Of a DNA stretch of 64,000 nt, positions 18,565 to 25,568 are shown one piece after another. The translations under genes and the position numbers were made by a program. Source of the stretch: Arthrobacter antioxidans (GTDB lineage Bacteria > Actinomycetota > Actinomycetes > Actinomycetales > Micrococcaceae); NCBI RefSeq assembly GCF_023100725.1, contig NZ_CP095501.1, positions 3,100,001 to 3,164,000 on the forward strand, in the 5' to 3' direction. How positions within the stretch are numbered: the stretch's first letter is position 1; each line of letters begins with the position of its first letter. Under the pieces are notes generated by a model that ran no database searches, had not been told where the DNA came from, and saw only the letters and a program-made list of their open reading frames with translations.

Positions 18565-18586
18565 TAGAATACGTGTTCGATAATAT
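18565..18586 (+). promoter_or_regulatory. LexA/SOS-like box overlapping the DUF222/HNH promoter
   Basis: TAGAATACGTGTTCGA (18565-18580) matches the actinobacterial SOS box TCGAACN4GTTCGA in the right arm and has GAAT for GAAC in the left. TAATAT (18581-18586) directly follows and is a good -10 box, seven bases before the ATG at 18593, so the message is probably leaderless and the repressor would cover the promoter. Confidence 0.55.
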
Positions 18587-18592
18587 CGAGTC

Positions 18593-20185
18593 ATGACCGT
18601 GACACGGATGAAGCACCTCTCCCGGCCTGATTCCTCCCTGGAGGAGGCCCGTACCGTCCTCAGCGACTGTGCACTCGGCCTCGCCCAGTACCACCATCTC
18701 CTGTCACGGCAGGACGCCCTCCAGTTCGTCATCGATGTGGAGCAGGTGTCGAAGGTCGTCGATCACCTGCAGATCCTCGCTGCCCGAGTGGCCGATCACC
18801 ATGGCCTTGCCTCGGAACAGGGCGGCAGCCCGGGCGAGTCCCCTCCCGCAGACGCGGCATCAGTCGCGGGAGATCCTGGGGCCACGTCGTCCAACTCGTC
18901 CAGCTCATCCGTTTCGTCCACCGATACCGGTCATGGCTTCAGGAACTGCGCGGATTTCCTTCGGGAGACGCTGGGCATCAGCCGTAGCGAGGCAAGACGT
19001 CGTCTGCATCTGGCTGCGGTCGTGCTGCCGAGCCTGTCACTCACCGGGAACCCGCTGCCTCCCCCGCTGGAGGCGCTGGGCGAAGCCGTGGGCTCCCTCA
19101 CCATCAGCGGGCGTGCGGCTACCATCGTGGCGCAGGCGATCGAGCGGGTGCAGTCCTTCGCGACGCCGGATCAGCTCGTGTCGATGGAGCAGCACCTCAC
19201 CCGGCAGGCGGTCGAGTCCGACGAGGACATCCTCCGCGTCCTGGCACGCCGCTGGGAATCAGTCCTCGACCAGGACGGACAGGAACCGACGGAGAAGGTG
19301 CTTCGGGCGCGTCAGGGCGTCTTCCTCAAGGGACGGCGCCATGGATTGCACGTTCTGGAGATCGGCGCCACGGACGAGCAGTTCGAACAGCTCGCAACCG
19401 TCATGAACGCTGCCGCCAACCCGCGGGGATCCTCGGGGCATGCCGGACATCCGGTCGACGGCGCAGCACCGGAGATGACAGACCGTGCAGCACCCACGTC
19501 GCAGGAGCCGCCGGTCGACCACGGCGGTTCGACCCGGGCGCAGCGACTCCTCGACGGCCTGGTCTCGGCCTGCAGGATCGCCCTGTCGACCGGTGGCCTG
19601 CCCGCAACGGGTGGGCATCGTCCGCAGGTGATGGTAACCATCGACTACCAGGACCTGGTGGGAGAGACCGAGCGGGCCGGCGATGCCGTCTTCTCCGGAC
19701 AGGTCAGTGCGCGGAACGTCAGGAGGCTGGCGTGTGATGCGGACATCGTGCCGTTGGTCCTGGGCGGCGACGGGCAGGTGCTCGACCTGGGACGTGCGCA
19801 ACGCCTTTTCCCTCCGCACCTCCGGCGAGCGCTCGTTGCCCGGGACAAGGGCTGTGCCTTCCCTGACTGCTTCATTCCGGCCAGCTGGTGCGAGGCACAC
19901 CACCTGACACCGTGGTCGCAGGGTGGCGCGACCAGCATCGACAACGGGGTGTTGCTGTGCTCGCGTCACCACCACGTCCTCCATGAGGACTCGTGGACAG
20001 TCGAATCCCGGGGTGGCATCCCGTGGTTCACTCCGCCGGCTCATCGACGACGGACCGGCAACCCGCGACGGAATCTGTACTGGCAGGCAGGACGTGCGGT
20101 TCGCAGCGAACTCACTGCTGCACCTGAGTGCATCCCGTCCCACCAGCCAACTGTCTCCGACAGGATCGACACAGGGGCCGGATGA
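18593..20185 (+). CDS. DUF222 / HNH endonuclease-domain protein (13E12-type)
   Basis: A 530-residue protein of the actinobacterial DUF222 (13E12 repeat) family. The N-terminal two thirds are helical (DUF222), with the ISRSEARRRLHLA block. The C-terminal HNH nuclease motif has Cys-His-His in CAFPDCFIPASWCEAHHLTPWSQGG and ends in NGVLLCSRHHHVLHE. Such proteins occur in many copies per actinobacterial genome; in Mycobacterium tuberculosis several 13E12 copies are controlled by LexA, which fits the box just upstream. Natural substrate unknown; mobile or self-splicing-intron-like origin has been suggested for HNH proteins in general but no element ends are seen here. Confidence 0.88.
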   Translation: MTVTRMKHLSRPDSSLEEARTVLSDCALGLAQYHHLLSRQDALQFVIDVEQVSKVVDHLQILAARVADHHGLASEQGGSPGESPPADAASVAGDPGATSSNSSSSSVSSTDTGHGFRNCADFLRETLGISRSEARRRLHLAAVVLPSLSLTGNPLPPPLEALGEAVGSLTISGRAATIVAQAIERVQSFATPDQLVSMEQHLTRQAVESDEDILRVLARRWESVLDQDGQEPTEKVLRARQGVFLKGRRHGLHVLEIGATDEQFEQLATVMNAAANPRGSSGHAGHPVDGAAPEMTDRAAPTSQEPPVDHGGSTRAQRLLDGLVSACRIALSTGGLPATGGHRPQVMVTIDYQDLVGETERAGDAVFSGQVSARNVRRLACDADIVPLVLGGDGQVLDLGRAQRLFPPHLRRALVARDKGCAFPDCFIPASWCEAHHLTPWSQGGATSIDNGVLLCSRHHHVLHEDSWTVESRGGIPWFTPPAHRRRTGNPRRNLYWQAGRAVRSELTAAPECIPSHQPTVSDRIDTGAG

Positions 20186-20263
20186 CGTGGGCGAACGCCG
20201 CAGCCACTGCGCCATCCTGGCGCCGGCCTCTCAGGTCCTACCTGCCGGCGGCACCGACCCTTG

Positions 20264-20392
20264 CCCGGCGGTTCCGGCCCCGCATTCCGGCCCGTCGGTT
20301 CCGGCCCGGCGGTTCCGACCCGGCCAGCCGGTTTCAGCCCCGCCTGGCGTTCCGGCCCGGCGGTTTCGGCCCCGCCAGCCGATTTCAACCCC
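20264..20392. repeat. GC-rich degenerate tandem repeat
   Basis: About eight units of CGGCGGTTCCGGCC (14 bases), some expanded to 18-19 bases by CAGC or TGGC insertions, run from the end of the DUF222 gene toward crcB. Later units drift to GATTTCAACC. There is no unique spacer, so it is not CRISPR. It lies between convergent genes. Confidence 0.6.
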
Positions 20393-20412
20393 CGCCCGCC
20401 GGGCAGATGACG

Positions 20413-20808
20413 TCAGCTCCCGCCCAGCCCGGCCCCGAGGGACCCCACCCACAATCCCAACGCGGCCGCAGCCAGCGCCGCCAGCGCCGTGCCCGCACCC
20501 GAGAGCACAGCGGCGCCGACACGCTCCGCCTGGAGCAGGCGCACCGTCTCGCTGCTCGCCGTGCTGAAGGTGGTGTAGCCGCCGAGGAAGCCCACGCCGC
20601 AGATCAGCGTCCACTCGGACGGGAGGACCGAGGTCAGGCCCAGCGCGGTCACGAGACCGAGCAGGAAGGAGCCGGTGATATTGACCGTCATGGTGCCGAT
20701 GGGGACCACTCCCCGGAGGGGACCCCGGATGACGCCGTCGAGCACGAACCGTGCTACCGCGCCCAGCCCGCCCGCGGCGCCGAGCGCGAGTGCCATGGCG
20801 AGGCTCAT
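20413..20808 (-). CDS. crcB: fluoride channel CrcB/FluC, subunit 2
   Basis: A 131-residue, four-helix fluoride exporter. The motif GFLGGYTTFSTASSET (around residues 75-90) is the Fluc signature with the Phe/Thr/Ser residues of the pore and the sodium site. Fluc proteins act as dual-topology dimers; where two genes occur in tandem the product is a heterodimer of opposite orientation. The ATG overlaps the stop of the other crcB copy by four bases (ATGA), so equal synthesis is expected. No fluoride riboswitch is visible directly upstream because the pair follows the dienelactone hydrolase without a gap. Confidence 0.92.
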   Translation of the reverse strand: MSLAMALALGAAGGLGAVARFVLDGVIRGPLRGVVPIGTMTVNITGSFLLGLVTALGLTSVLPSEWTLICGVGFLGGYTTFSTASSETVRLLQAERVGAAVLSGAGTALAALAAAALGLWVGSLGAGLGGS

Positions 20809-21269
20809 GATGGTCCCCCCGGGAGCTTCGGCGATCGACGGTGGACCAGTCGTCCCACGCCGATCCCGAGCGCCGTCGCCCCGAGTCCTACGACCACGGA
20901 CAGCGCGAGGTAGCCCAGGCCCTCCGCAGCCCGGCCGGCGCCCAGGAGGAGGGCGGAGTCGACGGCGAGCGCACTGTAGGTGGTGAAACCGCCGAGGAAG
21001 CCGGTGCCGACCAGGAGCCGCAGCGCCCGACGCCGGTCGACGTCGGGGCCCCGCCGTGCCAGGGCTTCGAGGAGCAGGCCCAGGGCGAATGCCCCTGAGC
21101 TGTTGATCAGGAAGATGCCGAACGGGAGACCCGACGGAGTCGGCAGGACCTCGGACAGCCAGAACCGCGCGAGGGTCCCGCCCATGCCTCCGAGGAACAC
21201 CAGCCCGAGGTATCCGGGTTGGAGGTGCGGTGGCGTCTCACCCCGAGGGGGACGGCCCGGATCAGGCAA
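20805..21269 (-). CDS. crcB: fluoride channel CrcB/FluC, subunit 1
   Basis: A 154-residue Fluc channel protein with four helices and the signature GFLGGFTTYSALAVDSALL (about 95-113). An extra hydrophilic N-terminus (about 20 residues) and a C-terminal basic tail (RLVHRRSPK) distinguish it from its partner; the charge difference would help the two insert in opposite orientations. Its start codon lies within the last codons of the dienelactone hydrolase (eight-base overlap), making dlh-crcB-crcB one transcript. Confidence 0.92.
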   Translation of the reverse strand: MPDPGRPPRGETPPHLQPGYLGLVFLGGMGGTLARFWLSEVLPTPSGLPFGIFLINSSGAFALGLLLEALARRGPDVDRRRALRLLVGTGFLGGFTTYSALAVDSALLLGAGRAAEGLGYLALSVVVGLGATALGIGVGRLVHRRSPKLPGGPS

Positions 21270-22008
21270 CGTAGCGGGCGAGGAAGTCCAGGGTCCGGGC
21301 CCATGCGTCCCGGGCCGGTCCTGCGCGGTAGGCGAAGCGGTTGGAGTCGTTGAAGAACGCGTGGCCCGCCCCCGGATACCTGACGGCGGTGAAGTCGACG
21401 CCCGCCTCGGACATCGCGGTCTCGAGCGCAGGCAGGCCGGCGATCAGGCCCTCGTCCTCCTCCCCGTAGAAGGCGAGGACGGGTGCCGTGATGCGGGACA
21501 GCTCCTCGCGCGAGAAGTCGGCATGGCCGTAGAACGGCACGCAGGCGAGCAGGCGCGGCTCGTGGACGGCGAGCGAGAAGCTGTAGGTCCCGCCGAAGCA
21601 GAAACCGGTGATGCCCACGCGTCCGGCCACCGCGGCGTCGTCGTGCAGGACGGTGAAGCAGGCCCGGACGCGCTCCGTGGTGAGCGCCCCGAACTGGGGA
21701 CTCCGGAGCGGTGCGAGAAGCGCACGGAGCTTCGGCTGAGCCTCGTTGCGCGCCGCCTCGTCCGGTCCGAAGAGGGCCTCAGCGATCCCGGCGGTGGTCT
21801 CCTCGGTGATGCCCTGATCGGCGAGGAGATCGGGGGCGACGACGAAGTAGCCTTCGCGGGCGAATCGGTCCGCCACATCCCGGGTGTGGGAGACGAGCCC
21901 CCACACCTCGTGGATGAGGACGAGGCCGCCCCGCACCGGTCCGTCGGGTCGCGCGACGTAGGCCGAAAGCGGGCCGGCGGTGGTCGGGATGTCCTGGAGC
22001 GCGCTCAT
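21262..22008 (-). CDS. dienelactone hydrolase family protein
   Basis: A 248-residue alpha/beta hydrolase. The nucleophile sits in GFCFGGTYS (Cys in the GxCxG motif), with the acid in YGEEDEGL and the catalytic His in GAGHAFFND, the dienelactone-hydrolase triad. The N-terminus LSAYVARPDGPVRGGLVLIHEVWGL is typical. Substrate unknown; bacterial relatives cleave dienelactones or other small esters. The ATG at 22008 (MSALQDIP) overlaps the remnant stop codon of a DUF1801 gene (ATGA), so the gene was once the second cistron of a DUF1801-dlh pair. It is translationally coupled to the crcB genes downstream. Confidence 0.85.
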   Translation of the reverse strand: MSALQDIPTTAGPLSAYVARPDGPVRGGLVLIHEVWGLVSHTRDVADRFAREGYFVVAPDLLADQGITEETTAGIAEALFGPDEAARNEAQPKLRALLAPLRSPQFGALTTERVRACFTVLHDDAAVAGRVGITGFCFGGTYSFSLAVHEPRLLACVPFYGHADFSREELSRITAPVLAFYGEEDEGLIAGLPALETAMSEAGVDFTAVRYPGAGHAFFNDSNRFAYRAGPARDAWARTLDFLARYVA

Positions 22009-22064
22009 CCGCTTAGGTTTGCATGCTTGGTGATGCTGCGCCAACCGCCGGCCCGATTGTCAGC
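21991..22064. repeat. left copy of the 74-bp direct repeat bracketing the fructan segment
   Basis: 66 of 74 bases are identical to 34172-34245 in the same orientation. The best part, 22021-22061, has 40 of 41 identical. It covers the first codons of dlh and the last codons of a DUF1801 gene; similarity stops abruptly at 22064. Confidence 0.85.
22005..22064 (-). pseudogene. 3-prime remnant of a DUF1801 gene
   Basis: The minus strand encodes DNRAGGWRSITKHANLSG followed by TGA, matching the C-terminus of the intact DUF1801 protein at 34186-34593 (DNRAGGWRSITKHADPSG). Upstream of 22064 the reading frame shows no further similarity, so only the last 18 codons survive. Its stop overlaps the dlh start as in the ancestral gene pair. 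Confidence 0.8.
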
Positions 22065-22099
22065 GGTCGGGGTCCGGACCTCGCTGCTTCCTCGACCAC

Positions 22100-22411
22100 C
22101 TATGCCAGGGGCGAGAGCCACGTCAGCCGAGAGCCATCACCGACGATGAGTTCGGTGAGGGCTTCGTTGAACTCTCGTCCGTAGTCGGCGGTGATGTGCG
22201 CCTGGAAGGCCTGCTCGTCGCGATAGATCTCGTAGACGAAGAAATCGTTCGGCGACTCCCTGCGGCGGTGGGGGTCGAAGACGATGTTGCCCGGTTCGGC
22301 TCGTACCTTGCCCGTGAGGTCGAGGAGGAGAGCTTGGACTTCGTCCGCTTTGCCGTCCTGCGCAGTGAATTCCGCGAAGAGCGCGACGGCGCCAGATGCT
22401 TGAGCGGTCAT
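22100..22411 (-). CDS. antibiotic biosynthesis monooxygenase (ABM/YgiN-like) domain protein
   Basis: A 103-residue single ABM domain (ferredoxin-like fold dimer), as in quinol monooxygenase YgiN and LsrG. Recognisable are the N-terminal strand AVALFAEFTAQDGKADEVQALLLDLTGKVRAEPG and the region FFVYEIYRDEQAFQAHITADYGREF. Such proteins oxidise quinols or isomerise sugar phosphates such as phospho-AI-2 (LsrG); no cofactor is visible. Its ATG overlaps the stop of the sugar ABC ATPase by four bases, so it is the last gene of the fructose importer operon. A sugar-phosphate-related role is therefore an inference worth considering. Confidence 0.8.
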   Translation of the reverse strand: MTAQASGAVALFAEFTAQDGKADEVQALLLDLTGKVRAEPGNIVFDPHRRRESPNDFFVYEIYRDEQAFQAHITADYGREFNEALTELIVGDGSRLTWLSPLA

Positions 22412-23214
22412 GCTGTCTGGGCTCCTGTCATGATGGCGACGGCCTCAGTCATGGAATGACTTTGCGGGGTGATCGTCGTGGCGCATTTGCCGAGGCGCTG
22501 GATGTGGATCCGGTCGGCGACTTCGAAGACGTGCGGCATGTTGTGGCTGATGAGGATGACCGGGATGCCCTTGGCTCGAAGGTTCTTGACCAGTTCGAGG
22601 ACCTGCTTCGATTCGCGGACTCCGAGCGCTGCCGTGGGTTCGTCGAGGACGACCACCTTCGATCCGAAGGCCGCGGCTCGGGCGACCGCGACGGCCTGCC
22701 GCTGGCCGCCGGACAGGTTCTCCACGGGTACGGTGACGTCCTGGAGGGTGCTGATTCCGAGCTCGGCGAGTTCGGCTCGCGCCTTCTGCCGCATGCCCTT
22801 GGTGTCCACGACCCGGAACACCGAGCCGAGGATGCCCTTGCGGCGTTCTTCACGCCCGAGGAAGAGGTTGGCGGCGACATCCAGGGCCGGTGAGACAGCG
22901 AGATTCTGGTAGACGGTCTCGATCCCGGCCTGCCGGGCGTCCTGGGGACGCTTGAAGGAGACTCGCTGGCCTTCGAGGAAAATCTCGCCCTGATCCGGCA
23001 CTTCGGCGCCCGTGAGGCACTTGATGAGCGTCGATTTTCCGGCCCCGTTGTCCCCGATGATCGCCAGCACCTCTCCCGGGTAGAGCGCGAGGGACACCCC
23101 ATCGAGGCCCACGACTTTACCGAAGGTCTTCACGAGATCACGGGCCTCGAGAATGGGCTGACGGGCGGGATCATCGGGTGGTGAGGGAAGGGTTGCGCTT
23201 GCTGCGTCGCTCAT
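22408..23214 (-). CDS. sugar ABC transporter ATP-binding protein (FrcA-like)
   Basis: A 268-residue single-domain ABC ATPase of the ribose/fructose (CUT2) class. Walker A GDNGAGKST is at residues 54-62; the signature LSGGQRQAVAVARA and Walker B VVVLDEPTAALG are intact, with the switch His in LISHNMPHVF. Unlike RbsA, which has two fused ATPase halves of about 500 residues, this protein is a single half, as in the fructose transporter FrcA, so it should act as a homodimer. Start ATG at 23214 overlaps the permease stop (ATGA). The CUT2-type neighbours and LacI operators tie it to fructan use. Confidence 0.88.
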   Translation of the reverse strand: MSDAASATLPSPPDDPARQPILEARDLVKTFGKVVGLDGVSLALYPGEVLAIIGDNGAGKSTLIKCLTGAEVPDQGEIFLEGQRVSFKRPQDARQAGIETVYQNLAVSPALDVAANLFLGREERRKGILGSVFRVVDTKGMRQKARAELAELGISTLQDVTVPVENLSGGQRQAVAVARAAAFGSKVVVLDEPTAALGVRESKQVLELVKNLRAKGIPVILISHNMPHVFEVADRIHIQRLGKCATTITPQSHSMTEAVAIMTGAQTA

Positions 23215-24254
23215 TTGCGTACCTTTCGGATCCACTGGTCCACGGAGACAGCGATGATGATGAGGACGCCCACGGCGAAGGTCTGCCAGAGAACGTCGAG
23301 GCCGGCGAGGGAGAGCCCGTTGCGGAATACTCCGACGATCAGGGCGCCAAGAAGAGTTCCCCAAACGGTGCCGCGGCCACCGAAGAGGCTGGTTCCGCCG
23401 ATGACGACCGCGGTGATGGAGTCGAGGTTCAGATCGGCGCCGGCGTTGGGCGATGCTGCGTTGCTGCGACCGATCTGGATCCAGGCGCCGATGGCGAGGA
23501 TGGCGCCTGCGGCGAGGTAGACGCTGACGAGGACGCGGTTGACGCGGATACCGGCAAGGCGTGCGGCTTCCTTGTCGTCGCCGACGGCGTAGACGTGCCG
23601 TCCCCACGCTGTCTTGCCGAGGATGAGTGCGACGGCGATGTAGAGCAGGAGCATGAGGACGACGCCGTAGGTGATGTTCACGCCCGCGAAGCTGACAGTC
23701 GTGCCGGTGGCGGTCAGCACGCCGGGCATTTCGGCTCCGCGGACGGTGGCGCCGGACGAGTACAGCAGGGTCAGCGCGACGAAGATGTTCAGGGTGCCGA
23801 GGGTCACGATGAAGGGCGGCAGCCGGAACTTGGTGACCAGGAAGGCATTGAACGCGCCGGCAGCGAGGCCGACGACCAACCCGAGGAGCAGCGCGATGAA
23901 CCCTGGAACGCCGTTCTGCGAGCTGGTCTGGGCAATCACCATCGAGGTCAGGACCATGACCGCTCCCACGGAGAGGTCGATGCCGGCGGTCAGGATGATG
24001 AGGGTCTGCGCGATCGCGAGGGTGCCGACCACCGCGACCTGCTGGGTGATCAGTGACAGGTTGGCTGGGGCGAGAAAGCGTTCGTTGAGCAGGCCGAACA
24101 CGATGATGGCGATGATCAGCACGATGGCGGGGCTGAGCGCCGGGTAGCGGTGCAGCGTGTTCCGCACTCGTGTGAGCGGGGTGGTGCGGTCCAGGAATTC
24201 GCTGGCGAGGTCGTGGCCGCCCGATGAGGGCGCCGCTTGTACTGTCTGGTTCAT
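23211..24254 (-). CDS. sugar ABC transporter permease (FrcC-like)
   Basis: A 347-residue BPD_transp_2 (CUT2) permease with about eight to ten hydrophobic helices. The segment TAGIDLSVGAVMVLTSM (around 90-106) is the family hallmark, as is GFLLGLVVGLAAGAFNAFLVTKFRLPPFIVTLGTLN-like sequence in the middle and GGTSLFGGRGTVWGTLLGALI near the C-terminus. It forms the membrane channel with the FrcA-like ATPase (four-base overlap). An intergenic stem-loop separates it from the upstream binding-protein gene. Confidence 0.88.
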   Translation of the reverse strand: MNQTVQAAPSSGGHDLASEFLDRTTPLTRVRNTLHRYPALSPAIVLIIAIIVFGLLNERFLAPANLSLITQQVAVVGTLAIAQTLIILTAGIDLSVGAVMVLTSMVIAQTSSQNGVPGFIALLLGLVVGLAAGAFNAFLVTKFRLPPFIVTLGTLNIFVALTLLYSSGATVRGAEMPGVLTATGTTVSFAGVNITYGVVLMLLLYIAVALILGKTAWGRHVYAVGDDKEAARLAGIRVNRVLVSVYLAAGAILAIGAWIQIGRSNAASPNAGADLNLDSITAVVIGGTSLFGGRGTVWGTLLGALIVGVFRNGLSLAGLDVLWQTFAVGVLIIIAVSVDQWIRKVRK

Positions 24255-24280
24255 GGAAGAACTCCGTTGGTCGTCGCTGA

Positions 24281-24321
24281 TAGGCGGCCCGCGGGGAGGA
24301 TATCGACCCGCAGACCGCCTA
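24281..24321 (-). promoter_or_regulatory. intergenic stem-loop between binding protein and permease genes
   Basis: TAGGCGG (24281-24287) pairs with CCGCCTA (24315-24321), and inside it GCGGG (24291-24295) with CCCGC (24307-24311), separated by a 3x3 internal loop. It follows the binding-protein stop by 15 bases. Such hairpins commonly protect the binding-protein mRNA or attenuate the downstream genes. Confidence 0.5.
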
Positions 24322-24335
24322 TATCGAGGGGTGCT

Positions 24336-25457
24336 TTATCCCCAGCAGATGTCGCTGGCAGCAGCGGCGTCGATGGACTCGAGGCCGTCCTGGGACTCAT
24401 TGGTGACCAGGGCCACGCCAGTGTCGAAGAAGTCCTTGCCGTCCGTCGGCTCGGGCGCCTCACCGGTCTCGACCAGCTGGGCGATCGCCTGCACCCCGAG
24501 CTCGGCCATCTTGACCGGGTACTGCTGGCTCGTGGCATCGATGATGCCCTCGTCGACCTGCCCCACGCCCGCGCAGCCACCATCGACCGAGACGACGATG
24601 ACGTCCTCCTTGCCCGCGGCTTTGAATGCCTCGTACGCGCCGTATGCGGCCGGTTCGTTGATGGTGTAGACGACGTTGATGTCGGGGTTGGCGCTCAGCA
24701 GGGTCTCTGCCGCCGTGCGGCCGCCGTCTTCGGCGCCCTGGGAGGCTTCGTTACCGACGATTTCGTAGTCGCCTCCACTGTAGGAACCGGTCTTCTCCTC
24801 GTCCCCGTTCTTCTCGGCGTCCGCGGTGTCGATGCCCATGCCGTCCAGGAATCCCTGGTCGCGGTTGTAATCGACGGAGACGATCTTGTCGTCGAAGAGA
24901 TCGATCAGGGCGATCGTGGCCTTCTCGCCGTCGAGCTTGGCGGCGGCCCATTTCCCGATCTCCTGGCCCGCGACGAAGTTGTCGGTGGCGAAGGTGATGT
25001 CCGCCGCGTCCGGGTTCGTCGGCGGGGTGTCCAGGGCAATCACGAACAGGCCAGCATCGCGTGCCCGGATGAGCGCGTCTTCGACAGCCGGACCATTGGG
25101 GGTGATGAGGATGCCGGCGTCGCCCTTGGAGATGGCGTTCTCGATGGCCTGGATCTGGGTGTCCTCGTCACCGTCCTCTTCGCCCGCCGCGAGAGTCAGT
25201 TCCACGCCCTCGGCTTCGGCCGCGGTTTGTGCACCTTCCTGCATGGCGACGAAGAAGGGATTGGTCGTGGTCTTGACGATCAACGAGACGCCGATCGGTC
25301 CCTCTGCCGAACCGGACGCAGCGGCATCGCCGGAGGTGGAGGACGAGTCTCCTCCTCCGCAGGCCGTGAGAGCCAGAAGCGAAAGCGTAACGATCGAACC
25401 CGCCGTCGTCATGCGCCGACGGAACGAGTGGGATGGACGGGATGGCGTGCGATTCAT
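24336..25457 (-). CDS. sugar ABC transporter substrate-binding lipoprotein (FrcB-like)
   Basis: A 373-residue periplasmic-binding-protein-1-type lipoprotein. A basic N-region with Arg cluster (FRRRMTTAG), hydrophobic core and lipobox LTAC (Cys33) are followed by a Ser/Gly linker. The fold begins IGVSLIVKTTTNPFFVAMQEGA and includes DTPPTNPDAADITFATDNFVAGQEIGKW and VVSVDGGCAGVGQVDEG, close to fructose/ribose-binding proteins such as FrcB. It captures the monosaccharide (probably fructose released by the levanase) outside the cell. AAGGAG lies nine bases before the ATG. First gene of the importer operon; its promoter carries LacI operators. Confidence 0.88.
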   Translation of the reverse strand: MNRTPSRPSHSFRRRMTTAGSIVTLSLLALTACGGGDSSSTSGDAAASGSAEGPIGVSLIVKTTTNPFFVAMQEGAQTAAEAEGVELTLAAGEEDGDEDTQIQAIENAISKGDAGILITPNGPAVEDALIRARDAGLFVIALDTPPTNPDAADITFATDNFVAGQEIGKWAAAKLDGEKATIALIDLFDDKIVSVDYNRDQGFLDGMGIDTADAEKNGDEEKTGSYSGGDYEIVGNEASQGAEDGGRTAAETLLSANPDINVVYTINEPAAYGAYEAFKAAGKEDVIVVSVDGGCAGVGQVDEGIIDATSQQYPVKMAELGVQAIAQLVETGEAPEPTDGKDFFDTGVALVTNESQDGLESIDAAAASDICWG

Positions 25458-25493
25458 CCTTGAATCTCCTTAGGTGGCGGGAGTCATCCTCCC

Positions 25494-25507
25494 TGACAAC
25501 GATGTCA
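25494..25507. promoter_or_regulatory. LacI-type operator O1, importer operon promoter
   Basis: TGACAACGATGTCA, a palindrome with one broken pair and a central CG. On the minus strand TTGACT - 18 bases - TATACC precedes it by a few bases, so the operator would sit at the transcription start of the binding-protein operon. On the plus strand it also overlaps a possible -35 of the lacI gene. Confidence 0.7.
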
Positions 25508-25568
25508 TGTCAGGTATAGACTATGATCTGGCTCACAGTCAACCTTCAGGAATGATGGAGATTCAAAC

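Noticed and set aside
20264..20392. CRISPR-like array
   Set aside because: The units are only about 14 bases, degenerate, and adjacent without unique spacers; no cas genes are nearby.
20805..22100. Fluoride riboswitch controlling the crcB pair
   Set aside because: The first crcB gene starts inside the dlh gene and the sequence upstream of dlh is the DUF1801 remnant; I found no crcB-motif consensus there.
22408..23607. N-terminally extended 399-residue form of the sugar ABC ATPase
   Set aside because: The first 131 codons are Arg/Pro-rich shadow sequence overlapping the permease gene; the ATPase homology starts after the ATG at 23214, which overlaps the permease stop.
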